Source of the DNA: Burhinus oedicnemus
Taxonomy: Eukaryota > Chordata > Aves > Charadriiformes > Burhinidae
Reading direction: 5' to 3'
Assembly (NCBI GenBank): GCA_008921705.1
Contig: VFFE01007128.1
Span: forward strand, 3,120,249-3,184,248
Length of the DNA: 64,000 nucleotides
Shown here: in pieces, positions 1 to 10,906 of the stretch
Position numbering within the stretch: position 1 is the stretch's first letter
Layout of the letters: each line of letters starts with the position of its first letter
Notes under the pieces: generated by a model
The model's database searches: none
What the model saw: the letters and a program-made list of their open reading frames with translations, nothing else
Told to the model about the DNA's origin: nothing
Translations under genes and position numbers: made by a program

Positions 1-1596
1 CCAGTTGTATGTTCCAGAAACAATTTATTTCTTTTATCTTTTTTAGTGTTGTGTCCTTGTGAAGAATTAAAATATCTTGCATAATTAAAAGCTCTATGCA
101 ATGCGAACTAGAATTGATTAGCTAACAACAAAACCCTGTTTCTTCTGGGTAGGGTTACTCCAGCTGCTACAGTTGTTAAAAGCAAAATTATAAAAAAGGG
201 AAGAAAACAGAACACCATAATCAGTCTTACAGCTACCAGAATAGTAAAAGAGTTTAATTGCCTCGATTGGCTGCATCGCTAATGAGTACAGTTTCATTAG
301 AAGTTCCATGGGTTATTTAATTATAGCTGGAAACTTGCATCTCTATTTCTTCCAAAGGGCTGCATTTCCTTGGTGCACCTCCATGATGCAAACCATATGG
401 TAGACTCAAGGCTGCTTTATTTCGAAAACCTTAGGAGGTCAGAGCCCAGATCCCATCTCTGCCACTCTGATCTGGTGGACATTTTGTACTGAGTATGGCA
501 AAACAAATTCTCTGCCCATTTTGATGGGCAGAAAGTTTTACTGCATGGTTTGCAATAAGAGTTCTAGATTTGGAAAACAATTTTAGATTAAGGGGAAACT
601 TAATTTCTACCTCTAAAAGTTGAGGGGATTTTTCTTGCTTTGTACTTATCCTCTTCAAAATGCCAGAATTCAGCAGGTCTGCACACTTAAAATAATTCTT
701 GGCTTTTGTCTTCCAACTCTTTTTGGATAAAGGGAAAAACACATTTAGAAAAGATATAGCTTATCAAACTGGATAGATATATAGCCCCAAAATAAAACTG
801 AAAATAAAAGTGAATACATTAGAAAGGAGATCTTAGCATACAGGGAATAGGGGAGCAGAATCATCCAATCATTCAGAAACCAGTTTATCATTAGAACTAA
901 GGAGACTAATTAAAATATGAATCCTTTTTGATCCTCTCTTAAAATATTGATTTCCTCCCCCACTGCATGAAGGACGGTCATTTTTACTTTTTTTTTTTTT
1001 CTTCCCTGTGGCTAAGTGGACTTACAAAATGGGTGGGGGACATTTTCAAATGATAATTTTAGCTACAGGGTGTCTGGCGTAGCTGCATTTACTAGAAAAA
1101 CAGTGATATGAGCAAGATTTCAACAATCAGATTGTCACAAAATCTCTAAGCAAATAACTTAAGTAACAGCAGGGCAAACTTTGTGCATTTTTTCTCCCCT
1201 TGTTGCCTGCCATCATCAGCAAGTATCTAAATCTGCTTTGAGTAGCAGCTTCCAAAACTGAGAAACTTAAAAAGGAGATGGTATTGGGCATTATCAGGAA
1301 TTTTAACAGAAAGAGTTATGAGAACCTTAAAACTATCTGTGCATCCACTGTATGCAGTGGCCTTCTGCTATTTGTTACAGCCCTCTCCCCACCCTAGCAA
1401 AGCCTGCATAGCGCTGAATGACTGAAGAACATGAGGTCCCATGGGATTTAGGAGAATGGTGGTCTTCTGTGAGCATCAATTCTCCTCATGTCCAGCTGCT
1501 TCCATGGAGATGTCAAAGCCTTGTTTGCAGGACTTGCCTATGTTGCTGGTGACTGAAACTCTTGGGGGAGCCAGTAAGGATGCTTTCAACAAGTAT
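1..1596. other. Unique noncoding DNA, no gene seen
   Basis: This is AT-rich sequence without recognisable exons or repeats. The longest frame is 103 codons on the minus strand (431-742); it resembles no family I know and has no plausible splice or start context. Two small perfect hairpins are visible: TCTGCCCA/TGGGCAGA (511-518 and 525-532) and AGGAGAAT/ATTCTCCT around 1450-1486. A T-run lies near 988-1000. Confidence 0.6.
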
Positions 1597-2159
1597 CTAG
1601 GGAAGTGATTGTACCTCTGTACTCGGCACTGGTGAGGCCGCACCTCAAATACTGTGTTCAATTTTGGGCCCTTCACCACAAGAAAGACATTGAGATTCTG
1701 GAACGAGTCCAGAGAAGGGCAGCGAAGCTGGTGAAGGGTCTAGAGCACAAGTCCTATGAGGAGCGGCTGAGGGAACTGGGGTTGTTTAGCCTGGAGAAAA
1801 GGAGGCTGAGAGGGGAGACCTTATCGCTCTCTACAGCTACCTGAAAGGAGGCTGTAGCAAGGTGGGGGTCAGTCTCTTCTGCCAAGTAACAAGCAGTAAG
1901 AGAAGAGGAAATGGCGTCAAGTTGTGCCAGGGAAGGTTTAGATTGGATAGTAGGAAAAATTTCTTTACCAAAAGTGTTGTCAAGCATTGGAACAGGCTGC
2001 CCAGGGAAGCAGTGGAATTGCCATCCCTGGAGGTATTTAAAAGACTGGTAGAGGTGGTACTTAGGGACATGGTTTAGTGGTGATTTTGGCAGTGTTAGGT
2101 TGATGGTTGGGCTTGATGATCTTAAAAGTCCCTTCCAACCTAGACAATTCTATGATTCT
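1597..2159 (+). mobile_element. CR1 LINE, 5'-truncated 3' fragment (copy A)
   Basis: This is a non-LTR retrotransposon remnant of the avian CR1 family. It starts abruptly at CTAGGGAAGTG, inside the ORF2 coding sequence, and runs through the ORF2 stop and short 3' UTR to the diagnostic CR1 terminus ATTCTATGATTCT (2147-2159). The body aligns by eye over its whole length with the copies at 46041-46657 and 58553-59656. The 3' UTR carries the GGCAGTGTTAGGTT block shared by those copies, which places it in the same subfamily. No poly-A tail is present, as expected for CR1. No clear target-site duplication is seen. Confidence 0.95.
1605..2077 (+). pseudogene. CR1 ORF2 reverse-transcriptase C-terminal tail, frameshifted
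   Basis: This is the region after the RT domain of CR1 ORF2, which encodes the endonuclease-reverse transcriptase used for target-primed reverse transcription. Recognisable CR1 blocks in order are [36 protein letters not shown], then [20 protein letters not shown] and LPSLEVFKR. The first half reads in one frame (1605-1844) and the second in another (1862-2077). The break is a 2-base insertion near 1809-1812, GGCTGAGAGGGG where the other copies have GGCTGAGGGG. The stop at 2075-2077 is the normal ORF2 stop. Endonuclease and catalytic RT parts are absent through 5' truncation, so it is dead. Confidence 0.9.
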
Positions 2160-3118
2160 CAGGAGGCAGGGCTTGGTGCAAGAGGTACTGTTTAGCAGCA
2201 GATCCAGGCTGATGAAGAGTGAGATTGCATATGGGTGAGATGGTTAGGACAGGGTATACCAGGAATCTGGTATTTGTACAATATGGCTATTGCCATTAAA
2301 ATCTCAAATTCTCCTGTGGTCCACAGCCTGCTCCTCCCTGTGCAGGCCAGGGTGTGAGTCAGGTTTTGCCTGATGGCCATGACCGTAGCCATTAGGTGAC
2401 TGCAGGTGCTGCTTCTCTGTGTTGCAATAAAAATGTCTTTGATTCCATTTCATTTTACTCAACAGCTAGGCATAACCCCTGAGGGCTGCTTCACTCATCT
2501 GTGTGTTAAGATCCAGATTCGTAAGCCTTTAAAGTTGATAGATCATTTTCTTTTATGTTACATTAAAAGGGCTGTAATGAACACCTAGTGATAATTTATT
2601 GAAAAGACAATTAACAATGAGGTTAATGACAGTGATACATCCTGGTAAAAGAATTACTACCTTTCGAAATACACAGGGTCTTTTTTCCTTTTTTTTTTTT
2701 CTACACAAAAGAGTTAAATATAGACCTATTTTATTGCAGTCTGGTAGGTTCATAGTTTTCCTTTAGTCTTTATCATGACGGTTAAGGTTTTGCCATTTTA
2801 AAGTTTTATATATGAATACCCCACGCACAAACTCTGCAACACTACCAGCAGTGCTCTCATTTCTGTGCTTCATGAGGAGCACAGCTACAGCAGTGCTTCT
2901 GATTGATTCCAGGAGGCTATTTGTATTTCCTCTTGTTCCATGTACCATAAACATCACAGCAGAAGGCATAACTGTGTTAACCCTGCTTTACAGCTATTTC
3001 AACATCACTTTAACACTGTACTCCTCAGGTCAGTTGTTGCCAAAACAGGAGAAATCTGTCGCTGCTTTGGTGGTTAGGAGGCACCATGGACAAAGAGTGT
3101 TCAGTGGAATTAGTGCTG
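2160..3118. other. Unique noncoding DNA, no gene seen
   Basis: The stretch contains no recognisable exon. A short hairpin ATACCAG/CTGGTAT lies near 2254-2271 and a T-rich run near 2682-2700. Frames here are short and unlike any known family; the 114-codon plus-strand frame at 2812-3156 runs into the adjacent antisense CR1 tail. Confidence 0.6.
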
Positions 3119-3230
3119 TCATAGAATCAGAATGGTTTAGGTTGGAAGGACCTTAAAGATCACCTAGTTCCAACCGCCTTGCCATGGGCAAGGACACCTC
3201 CCCACTAGACCAGATTGCTCAAAGCCTCAA
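3119..3230 (-). mobile_element. CR1 LINE 3' tail fragment (copy B, second subfamily)
   Basis: The plus strand begins TCATAGAATCAGAATGG and continues with GGTTGGAAGGACC, the reverse complement of a CR1 3' end. It includes the subfamily-specific hairpin CCTTGCC-ATG-GGCAAGG (3177-3193) and the CACTAGACCAGATTGCTCAAAGCC block also found in the copy at 42802-43361. It is truncated to about 110 bp of 3' UTR, so no coding sequence remains. Confidence 0.9.
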
Positions 3231-5252
3231 GACTTATTTGTCTGTCACCCCAAGATACATTTGTAGCTATAACTAGGGATGTTCTTTGTAACCATTTCTG
3301 TTGTCACTAATTACCTCTTACACCCTTTCTTTGAAATTAAAACTGCACATCCAAGCTTTAAGAGTATTTTGGTGAATTTGTCTTTATTTAGTGTGAGGTT
3401 TAAATTATTTTTGAGAAACAATACAACTAGTGTCTGATTTGTAGTATGAATGTGGTTTGAGTTCTCTTCTGGTGGGAGAAGATATCTAGATGCAAAGGTG
3501 GCTGGCATTCAGCAGTAAGTTCTACAACATAGGAAGATATTATCCATATCTCACGCTCAGAAAGTGCAGTAAGTTATTTTTCCAAGCAAAAATGCATTTA
3601 CATATATAACATGCTTCCGTATGACAAATGTATTAAATTCATCAAAGCATGAATTTTAGTTTAAAGGATGTTACATTTTCACTGTGTTTGAGTGTATCTT
3701 TGAGGTTTTTTGACATTAATAGTGACAAGTTTAATAGATAAGAGGTGCATCATTTGTGACAGTTTCATTTCAGCTGAGCTTTTGAAGAATTCATTTCTCC
3801 TTCCTTACACACATTCAACCTCCCAAGCCATGTGGTCTGTGTTTCTCAAGATGTTTTGCATTAGATCAACCAAGTGCATCAAAACATGAGTTATCTCAGA
3901 TACGAGAGATAGGCTAGAGACTGAAGTACAAGGCTATTTTTTTTTTCCTCTAAGTCTTGTCCCCTGATTACAGCATGCAATAGAGTACCTGTCCTTCAGC
4001 ACATGTGGTAGATGCAAGTAATAAGCTAATATCCCAGCAGTAATTTACTGCATTGAAAATTATCTCCCTATTAAATGTGAAGTATTTCTTTTCTGTTATC
4101 TTCTGTAGATACAGGATGCTGATCCTTGCGTAGTGTTGGATTGATAGCAAACTTTAAAAACATGGTGATGCTTTTTCTTGTTGCTGACATTGAGGTGAGT
4201 TGCAGTGTCCAAAAGTGAATTATCTTTTTCTTTTCTGCCCCAGCCTGCATATAATACATTTTCTGGTACTTCTCAGATTTTTATTTCAGTGCACAAAGGG
4301 CTGTCGCGTACTCTTTTGGATGAGTCACTTTCAGTGCAAAAATTCTCAAGTAAAAAAGGTATTACCTATGTTTTTAGATAGCTTGAGATTTTGTTTTTAA
4401 GAAGTCTGGTGATTGTGCTCTTGAATAGATTGTTTGAAGTTTTACCTTTCCTGCTCACACAGAAATGCTAACACTTCACTTTATTGTCTTGCAGATTAAA
4501 ATGGTAGAATGTTATCTGTGGATACTATATTTTCAGCCCCAAAAATCTATGAATTTGCGCTATCTAGCATAAGCCTTAGAGCACAGGCTTTGTGTTCTAG
4601 AATCAGGAACTCTCCATTTCCCCATCTTTCCTGGGTATATCTGTGCAGCATTTTCCTCACAAACATTTCAACTTATGAGGATGTGCTTTCACTTTGTAGA
4701 AATGCTGTGATTCTGTTGCAAAATTTGACATTCTTTGTGGCTGTCTCCAAAACCAACAATTCTTAAAGCATACTGCAAGGCCAAATTGTTGGATTACTTA
4801 ATTTATATGTCCCATATTCCTTGCTCCTTTACTGAATATTCTGCTGATATTTTAAAACCAAATGGTCAATAATAGTTTCACTTTCCTTTTCCATTCACAA
4901 AGGCAGAAGTGCTCTGCTCTGTACCAATATACTTAGTACAGGGGCCATTTTCTCATCACCTAATTGTCAGCTTTTACATACTCTTTCAGCCTTTCAATAC
5001 GGGTGAGGTGAACTTTCAAACAAACTAAGTTTCCCCCGAGCGGCCAGGCACTGTGAACTGTCTCTGTATGAGCAGACTGAGCTTAGGCTTTAGTTTGACC
5101 TTCCTTAGCCTAAACAGCCTCCCCGCACCCCCTCTGTTGTGCCGAAGCCCAACTCTCTGTGCAAGAAACTCATTCCCTCTCTCTCTCTGCACATGTGGGG
5201 GAAAAGAGGAAACCCCACAAGCATGGCTGGTATGTATTCATACAAGCAACAT
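3231..5252. other. Unique noncoding DNA, no gene seen
   Basis: This is AT-rich DNA without recognisable genes. A 9-bp perfect inverted repeat, CCAACAATT (4753-4761) and AATTGTTGG (4784-4792), encloses a 22-nt loop. From about 5030 the sequence becomes richer in C and CpG and includes a CT microrun near 5180; its meaning is unclear. Confidence 0.6.
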
Positions 5253-5576
5253 TGTAAAGAGGTCACAGATTCTCATGTCTACTGCTGCCTTGATGCCTTT
5301 TGATGACCTCTGCAGCAGAGGAATGGAGGCTGGCTAGCGTGTGTAGGATTACAAGGAAGTTTATTATATAAAACCTCCCAAATATCTGTATTAAGCACAA
5401 GGGGGCAAGCATTATCTCTTCCTGTTGTTCCCATTTCTTCTGTTTTGCATCCACTGGGTACAATCCCAACAGAACTATTATCCAACATGTCCCTTCCAAG
5501 GGCTTTTACATGTCACCCCCCCACCCCCCCCCNNNNNNNNNNNNNNNNNNNNCCCCCATTCGTCCATAACCAAAAC
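5253..5576 (-). mobile_element. Possible ERV solo LTR interrupted by a gap
   Basis: Read on the minus strand, this interval starts TGTTTTGG and ends TTTACA, consistent with TG...CA LTR ends. It has a TATATAA box (5364-5370) nearly overlapping an AATAAA signal (5360-5365), a compact U3/R arrangement seen in some avian ERV LTRs. No primer-binding site or polypurine tract adjoins it and no target-site duplication was found. The gap at 5533-5552 hides part of the proposed U3. The boundaries are guesses. It could equally be unique DNA with a chance TATA/poly-A pair. Confidence 0.25.
5533..5552. other. Assembly gap (20 N) inside a C-tract
   Basis: Twenty Ns are flanked on the left by two C-runs (5516-5522 and 5524-5532, separated by one A) and on the right by CCCCC. 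The true length is unknown; a long poly-C or C-rich tandem repeat is the likely cause. Confidence 0.99.
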
Positions 5577-8500
5577 AGTGCTATTCCTCAGGGTAATGCC
5601 AAAATTGGGAATACTCCTGGCTTAAAATGATGCTAATACAGACACCAGCAATTTTCCTGCATGAACCAAAGCTTCCAAATGTCTCTTTTAGAAGTTCTTC
5701 CTTGTACCATTTGAAAGGACTGTGCAATTACATTTTCACATCATAGGATTTCTTATCATATCTCCTTTATCATCTTGATATACTTACTAAGATACTTTTT
5801 CTTTAAGCAAGCTGCTGGAAGGTGTGTTTAATTAACCACTAGGAATGTATATTATTAAAGAAGCCAGTCCTTTCTGGAGTGAAGGGGGTAGTGAAGGTGG
5901 AAGTGACTCCTCCTTATTATTCAAATGTATTCATAATTTATTTTTTCTTCAGCATACATGTCATGCACAGGCTGTTCATTATAAGTGCTGTGTACAATAC
6001 CTGTCATGCTTGCTTACTTAACCTCAAGACAGAAAGAAATGACAAAAACTGTGCTGTTGATATAATTTCTCCTCTAATGTCTATTTTATGATGCTGTGAA
6101 GGGTTTTGGGGGTTTTTTTTGCCTTTTAGTTTTAGTCCAGAAGATTCCCAGCCTGTTATCAAACAATTATATCATGTAGCTATTGTGTTATAAAGCTTAA
6201 TCAGACTTGATTGACAGTTGTACAATCATAGCAGGGAGTGATAAGACATATCCTTTGTTCGGGATAAGATGTTTACTTTTTCTCAAAAAATGTTTTGCTA
6301 AAGATTTCTGTAAAACTTTAGGTGTTTTGTTGCTGGTTTGTTCTTTGTTTTTTTTCCCCCCCCGCAAGAATTCTGTATCACAAAAGCAGCGGCACAGTGC
6401 AGGCATTCTGGGATGTGCTGCTGTTGACAGCGGTGGTTACACCTGAGCTCGAAGGGCAGGTGGGTCTGCCCTGGAGTGCTGCACGCTCTTTGCTCAGACT
6501 GAAACCCTACTGGAAATGCCCGTGGGCTGCTGCCCAGCCTGAGCCTTCTCTCCAAGGAGACCATAGCATGGTGTCAGTGCCTGCCTGCGAGTGCAGAGAG
6601 AGAGGAAAAAAAAAAGAAGTCTTGTGCTGTAGAGCTTTCACTGTTATAGAAAGGATTTGGCCCGGGAATGCACCCAGGCTGTTCCAGAGTCTGGTAAATA
6701 GATACAACCATTGAGACTCAAATATGTACTTGAATTTATGATTTTGATGTCTTTACAGGGTCAGAATCAAGGTGAGATAGCCCTTAGACTGCTTGTAATG
6801 GAAAGGAAAGATGCAGATTTCGGGCAAAGGTAGCAAAAGGTAACAGACTACCCAAGGGTCATGATGCCTGTGTGGTTGCATAGGAACCTGGGAGAAAAGA
6901 GTGAATGTGCTTCTCTGACAGCCATAGAAGACAATACCTTCAGGTGGTGTAAACTGGTTTCCCATCAAAAAAGCTTCTGAGGATGAGTCAAGCAGTGTTT
7001 GACAGGAAGTTTGCTTTTTAAAGGCCATTCTGTGCAGAAGCAGATGGCTCCATGCACTCCTAAAGTTTGCCTTGTGCAAGTGAGAAGGCCTAAATATGTC
7101 CTAAACTGCTGCTGCTATTAAACTTCACAGATAATCCTTCCTACCTCTTGCAAACACTTCTGTCAAAGTTAGATTAATATCTTTCCTTCAGTGTAGATGA
7201 GGGCACTACTGAACTGTACTGAGAAGCAGAACATTTTACATAACACGCCGAACACGGCAATTTTGTGTTTGTTTTCCTATCAAAGTGACTCTATATGACA
7301 ATGTGTAAAGTACGTACAGATGGCAAGAACAGTTATGTTATCAAATTTGTTTCCTCTGCAGATGCTTACAGAAAAATAATTCTAGCTCCCCATCTAAAAG
7401 TATAAATAAACGATGAAACAAAATAGCTTTTCCCTCCACCAGCAGAATACACACTTCAGAGTTTTTTCCCAGAGTACAGTTATGCATGATTAAATGGGAC
7501 AAGGAGTCTTCTGAAAATCACTGTATTTCTCAGTCATATGCCTTTCAAATTACATCAGCCATTTAGCCCCTAATTTTTTAATATTAATTAGGTGTCCTAT
7601 CACATTCACTGTTACAAAGTTATTTGCATAGCCTCTAATCCAATGGAGATACACACAATAAGATGATTAATGACGGGAAGCTTCATTTCACTGCACATCT
7701 GTGTCTAACCGTGGGTCCTTAGGACATTTGACCTTGTTGGAACCAGCTAGAAACTTTGTTTGTCTGCAGTTTTCCAGGAAATGTTTTGGGATTTGCACAG
7801 CTGAGAATATTTGGTTTGTACTGAAAAGCTGTGGCTGAAAAGCCCGGATGCAAGAAACCTTCCAAATTAATTAAAAATCCTAACCTCTTCCCATCAAATG
7901 CAAGAGGTTCAACTATGATCTGAGTTTTCTCTCTAATGAAAACTTTATTTGTTTATTTTTATACCCCTTTAAATAGGTATGTCAAATAAATAAATTTCAC
8001 TTTCATGAAGGTCTAAGTACAACCATGCTGGAGAGTTTTCAAAAAGAGAAAAAAGATACGTGTCTGGAGCAGAGTTAAAATTGTGAAACATTACAGAAAG
8101 AAAAAGAACAGAAAAAGGGAAAAGAAGGACGTATGTAATATCTATGGATTCTTTATTCTGAATACTTTGCCTTCTTGAAAAGAAAGTATTGTTTCTTGCA
8201 TTTTTAAATGTTTCAAAAGTCAGTACTGTTGCATAGTTTTTGTTTGGTGGTTTGGGTTTTTTTCTGATGGAATTGCCTTTTATTAGTGTTTTCCTATTCA
8301 CGGTGTCATGGCTGGGAAATAATATGTGCAAAAAATGAAGGTACAGAATAACAAAATAAAGCAGTACAAAATATCTACAAGAAAACAAAGCCTGTTTTCC
8401 ACTTTTGTGATCTTGCAATAAATAGTGCATAAACAAAATTTCTAAATTCTTTCATCTGTAGCACTCTCACCACTTTTACCTCCTTCAACATATAAAATGT

Positions 8501-10251
8501 TCATTTTCTTTATATTCAAGATGATACTTATCAGGTTTTTTGTGTGGTAATGAAACATTTCTTTTAAATTCTGTTCATACAGACAAGCACTGAAAAATTA
8601 ATGGTTATTTTTTCTTTCTTGTGAGAATATTGAACAGGAGAGATGAAAATGTTTGTCTTCTGTGGTGAGATTCAGGTGGGATTCAGTAGACATCTGCAGT
8701 GTTCTTCAAGTAATTCATGAAACAAAAATATTTTGTTTACTTCAAACATCATGAAAGTTAAATCTCTGCTTGATATAGATATTTAAAAAAATCACATGAA
8801 TAAATCAGAAGATTGGTTTTTTGAGAAATAATATTCCTACAATTTTAAAAACAATTCAGTTAATCCAGGAGCTTTCATCAAGTTCCTCACTGATATATTG
8901 CTGGCACTGCTTCAGCACATTTTATTTTTGACGTTTGTCTGTCTTTGACCTTTTATGCCAGTTTAAATGCTTGAGATAAGATTCTTCCAGTCAGTTGATG
9001 CACTAAAAAATAAAGATGTAGGATTTTGTCACCTTGTCAAGCCCTGTAGCCATCTCACAGAGGTCAGTCATTTGTTTCTTCCTTCTGGTGGGAAATTCTC
9101 TCTCCAGATGTTGGTTGCCAGTGGAGGGATCAGGAGTTCTCCGAGGTGTGAGGGCAGTTGTGTGACACGTGTGCACTGCTGCCCAGGCAACAAATGAAGA
9201 ATACGGATAACTGTGCACTAGGGAAACTTCCTTGACAAATAATTTATTTTTATCAATTTTCATACTAGACTTGGACTTGGGCCCTTTAGACCAAAAGGGG
9301 GTTTAGGAGCATTCAGTATGATATAGCATGTGGTGTTCAAATGCACGCATAGAGAGTATTATAGTTACCTGTCTGTGCCACAATGTCTGACAGTAATGCA
9401 AAAAGCAGGATCAGAGGTAACGTGGGTTGATTCTGACATCCCTTAGCCATTGACAGTAACACTGAATACACTTTTTTTCTTCCAGAACTTTTAACTACTT
9501 CAACACTTAAATTCTGATTTTGCACTTGTTCTGATAGTTACACATACCTGAAAGATGTTTAAGTAATGTAAATCAAGTGAATCTCACTGTAGAAAATCTG
9601 TGTCTGAAATATTAATCCTACAGGTTGAAAACTGGAAGAGAGAGAATCCATGATGATTGGTACAAAGCAGAGCTTTCCTCTTCTCATGTACAGGTACATT
9701 TCAGAAGCAGGAGTTCCAATAACCGTTAAAACCACCAGTGGCAATAATTTGAAAAGCTGTTCATGGTAATGCATTTCTTGGCAATTACACACCACGCCCT
9801 ATACATCGGTAAGGTTGAATTAGTTTGACCTCCTAGAGGGAGAATATTACTGATCAAACAGCCATCAGGGACTATAAATAAGGAATATCAGAGTTCAGTC
9901 TTTAATGTGAATTACATAAAGATTTTTAAGTTTGGGACAAAGTGAAATTGTGACACTGCCTCCAGGGATTGCTTTTTCATTTATAACAAGTAGTTCACAG
10001 GAAAGATGTACTAAATTTAGTTGACCAAGGACCACTTCCCCAAAATATACAAACATGCACACAAACCTGGTATCACTTCACTGCAGTAGGGACCAGTGTG
10101 TCTTTTCCATCATTTTTCATGAAAGTGTAAGCTGACCCCTTCCTCCTAAGGGCTGTTTTAAATATCACTTTTGATCTAGTGAGTAACCCTGCACTCTGTA
10201 ACACTCGAGAGGAATTTTTGCAATTGCTTTGAATTTAACTAATTTGATTTT
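5577..10251. other. Unique noncoding DNA with one enhancer-like stretch
   Basis: No exon is recognised. A GC-richer, CpG-containing patch lies at about 6370-6680 and holds a 130-codon frame (6322-6714) that looks like chance. A T8-C8 run occurs at 6348-6363. The segment 7540-7760 looks like a conserved noncoding element (see findings). Long minus-strand frames at 7969-8436 arise from A/T-rich composition and resemble no family. Confidence 0.6.
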
Positions 10252-10301
10252 CATAGAATCTTAGAATAGTTTGGAGTGGAAGAGACCTTTAAAGGTCTAG
10301 A
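10252..10301 (-). mobile_element. CR1 LINE 3' terminal scrap (copy C)
   Basis: TCATAGAATCTTAGAATAG followed by a degraded TTGGAAGGGACC-like block and TTTAAAGGTCTAG matches the reverse complement of a CR1 terminus. About 50 bp survive. Confidence 0.75.
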
Positions 10302-10693
10302 TTCAAGAGGTAAATGATTTATGAAGAGAAACTCCTAGATTTGCCCCACCGCAGGCTACTTTTCTCCCTATGTGAAAAGCTACATGAATTTTTATAGAGA
10401 CCATAAAAATACGCTATCCATCTCTGTCTTGAGATGCTTGTCTTTCCAGCATCACTATTGATACGTTCTACTGGCTTTGTATCATCCGTATTTTTGTCTC
10501 CTATCATATGGAAAGATGAGGTTGAGTTATTTGCTATTTGTAACCAATTAAATTGCTCTTATCCCTAATTACAGCAACTTAATTTTACTTTAAGAGGTTT
10601 TAAGTGGACAAATCCTGTATTCTGTTTTTGACGGAATTTCTCTTCTTCATCTTGTAGGCATTTAAGATGAAATCCCATACTACTGATACAACT
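10302..10693. other. Unique noncoding DNA between two CR1 scraps
   Basis: Nothing recognisable is seen. The flanking CR1 scraps are in opposite orientation, so they are separate insertions or very decayed copies. Confidence 0.5.
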
Positions 10694-10740
10694 AGAGACC
10701 ACCTAAGGCCCCTTCCAGCCTGTGCTAATCTGTGATTTCT
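10694..10740 (+). mobile_element. Probable decayed CR1 3' terminus (copy D)
   Basis: GAGACCACCTAAGGCCCCTT followed by CCAGCCTGTG and CTGTGATTTCT resembles the CR1 3' end, where the usual form is GAGGTCCCTTCCAGCC then ATTCTRTGATTCT. It is short and diverged, so the call rests on about 45 bp only. Confidence 0.45.
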
Positions 10741-10800
10741 AAGTCCTACCTGTATAAACAAACCTCCATAATTTTACTGATGTAATTGAAATTGTCCTAA

Positions 10801-10906
10801 GTAAAAAAAGAAAAAAAAAAAAAAACCCAAACAAAACACAATGAAAAAAATCAAACAACCCCCCCCCCCAAAAAAAAAACAACCCACACACCAAAACCCC
10901 AACCCT
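10801..10906. repeat. A/C-rich low-complexity tract
   Basis: A mix of long A runs and AAAACCC-like units, including C11 (10859-10869) directly followed by an A run. It is GGGTTTT-type low complexity on the minus strand. No coding content. Confidence 0.9.

Noticed and set aside
431..742. 103-codon minus-strand frame
   Set aside because: No recognisable domain, ordinary AT-rich composition and no splice or promoter context; length is within chance expectation.
1754..2070. Minus-strand frames over CR1 copy A (and similar shadows in copies E, F and G)
   Set aside because: They are antisense to the recognised ORF2 tail and carry no known protein motif.
5486..5502. CCCTTCCAAGGG as a CR1 3' end
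   Set aside because: Only the CCTTCCAA word matches; no ATTCTATG octamers or other CR1 tail blocks adjoin it.
6322..6714. 130-codon plus-strand frame
   Set aside because: Starts in a T-rich run translated as low-complexity residues, then reads through a GC-richer patch; no family resemblance.
7969..8436. 155-codon minus-strand frame, one of the longest in the window
   Set aside because: Composition is rich in F, L, Y, N and K, as expected from translating A/T-rich noncoding DNA; no motif or domain seen.
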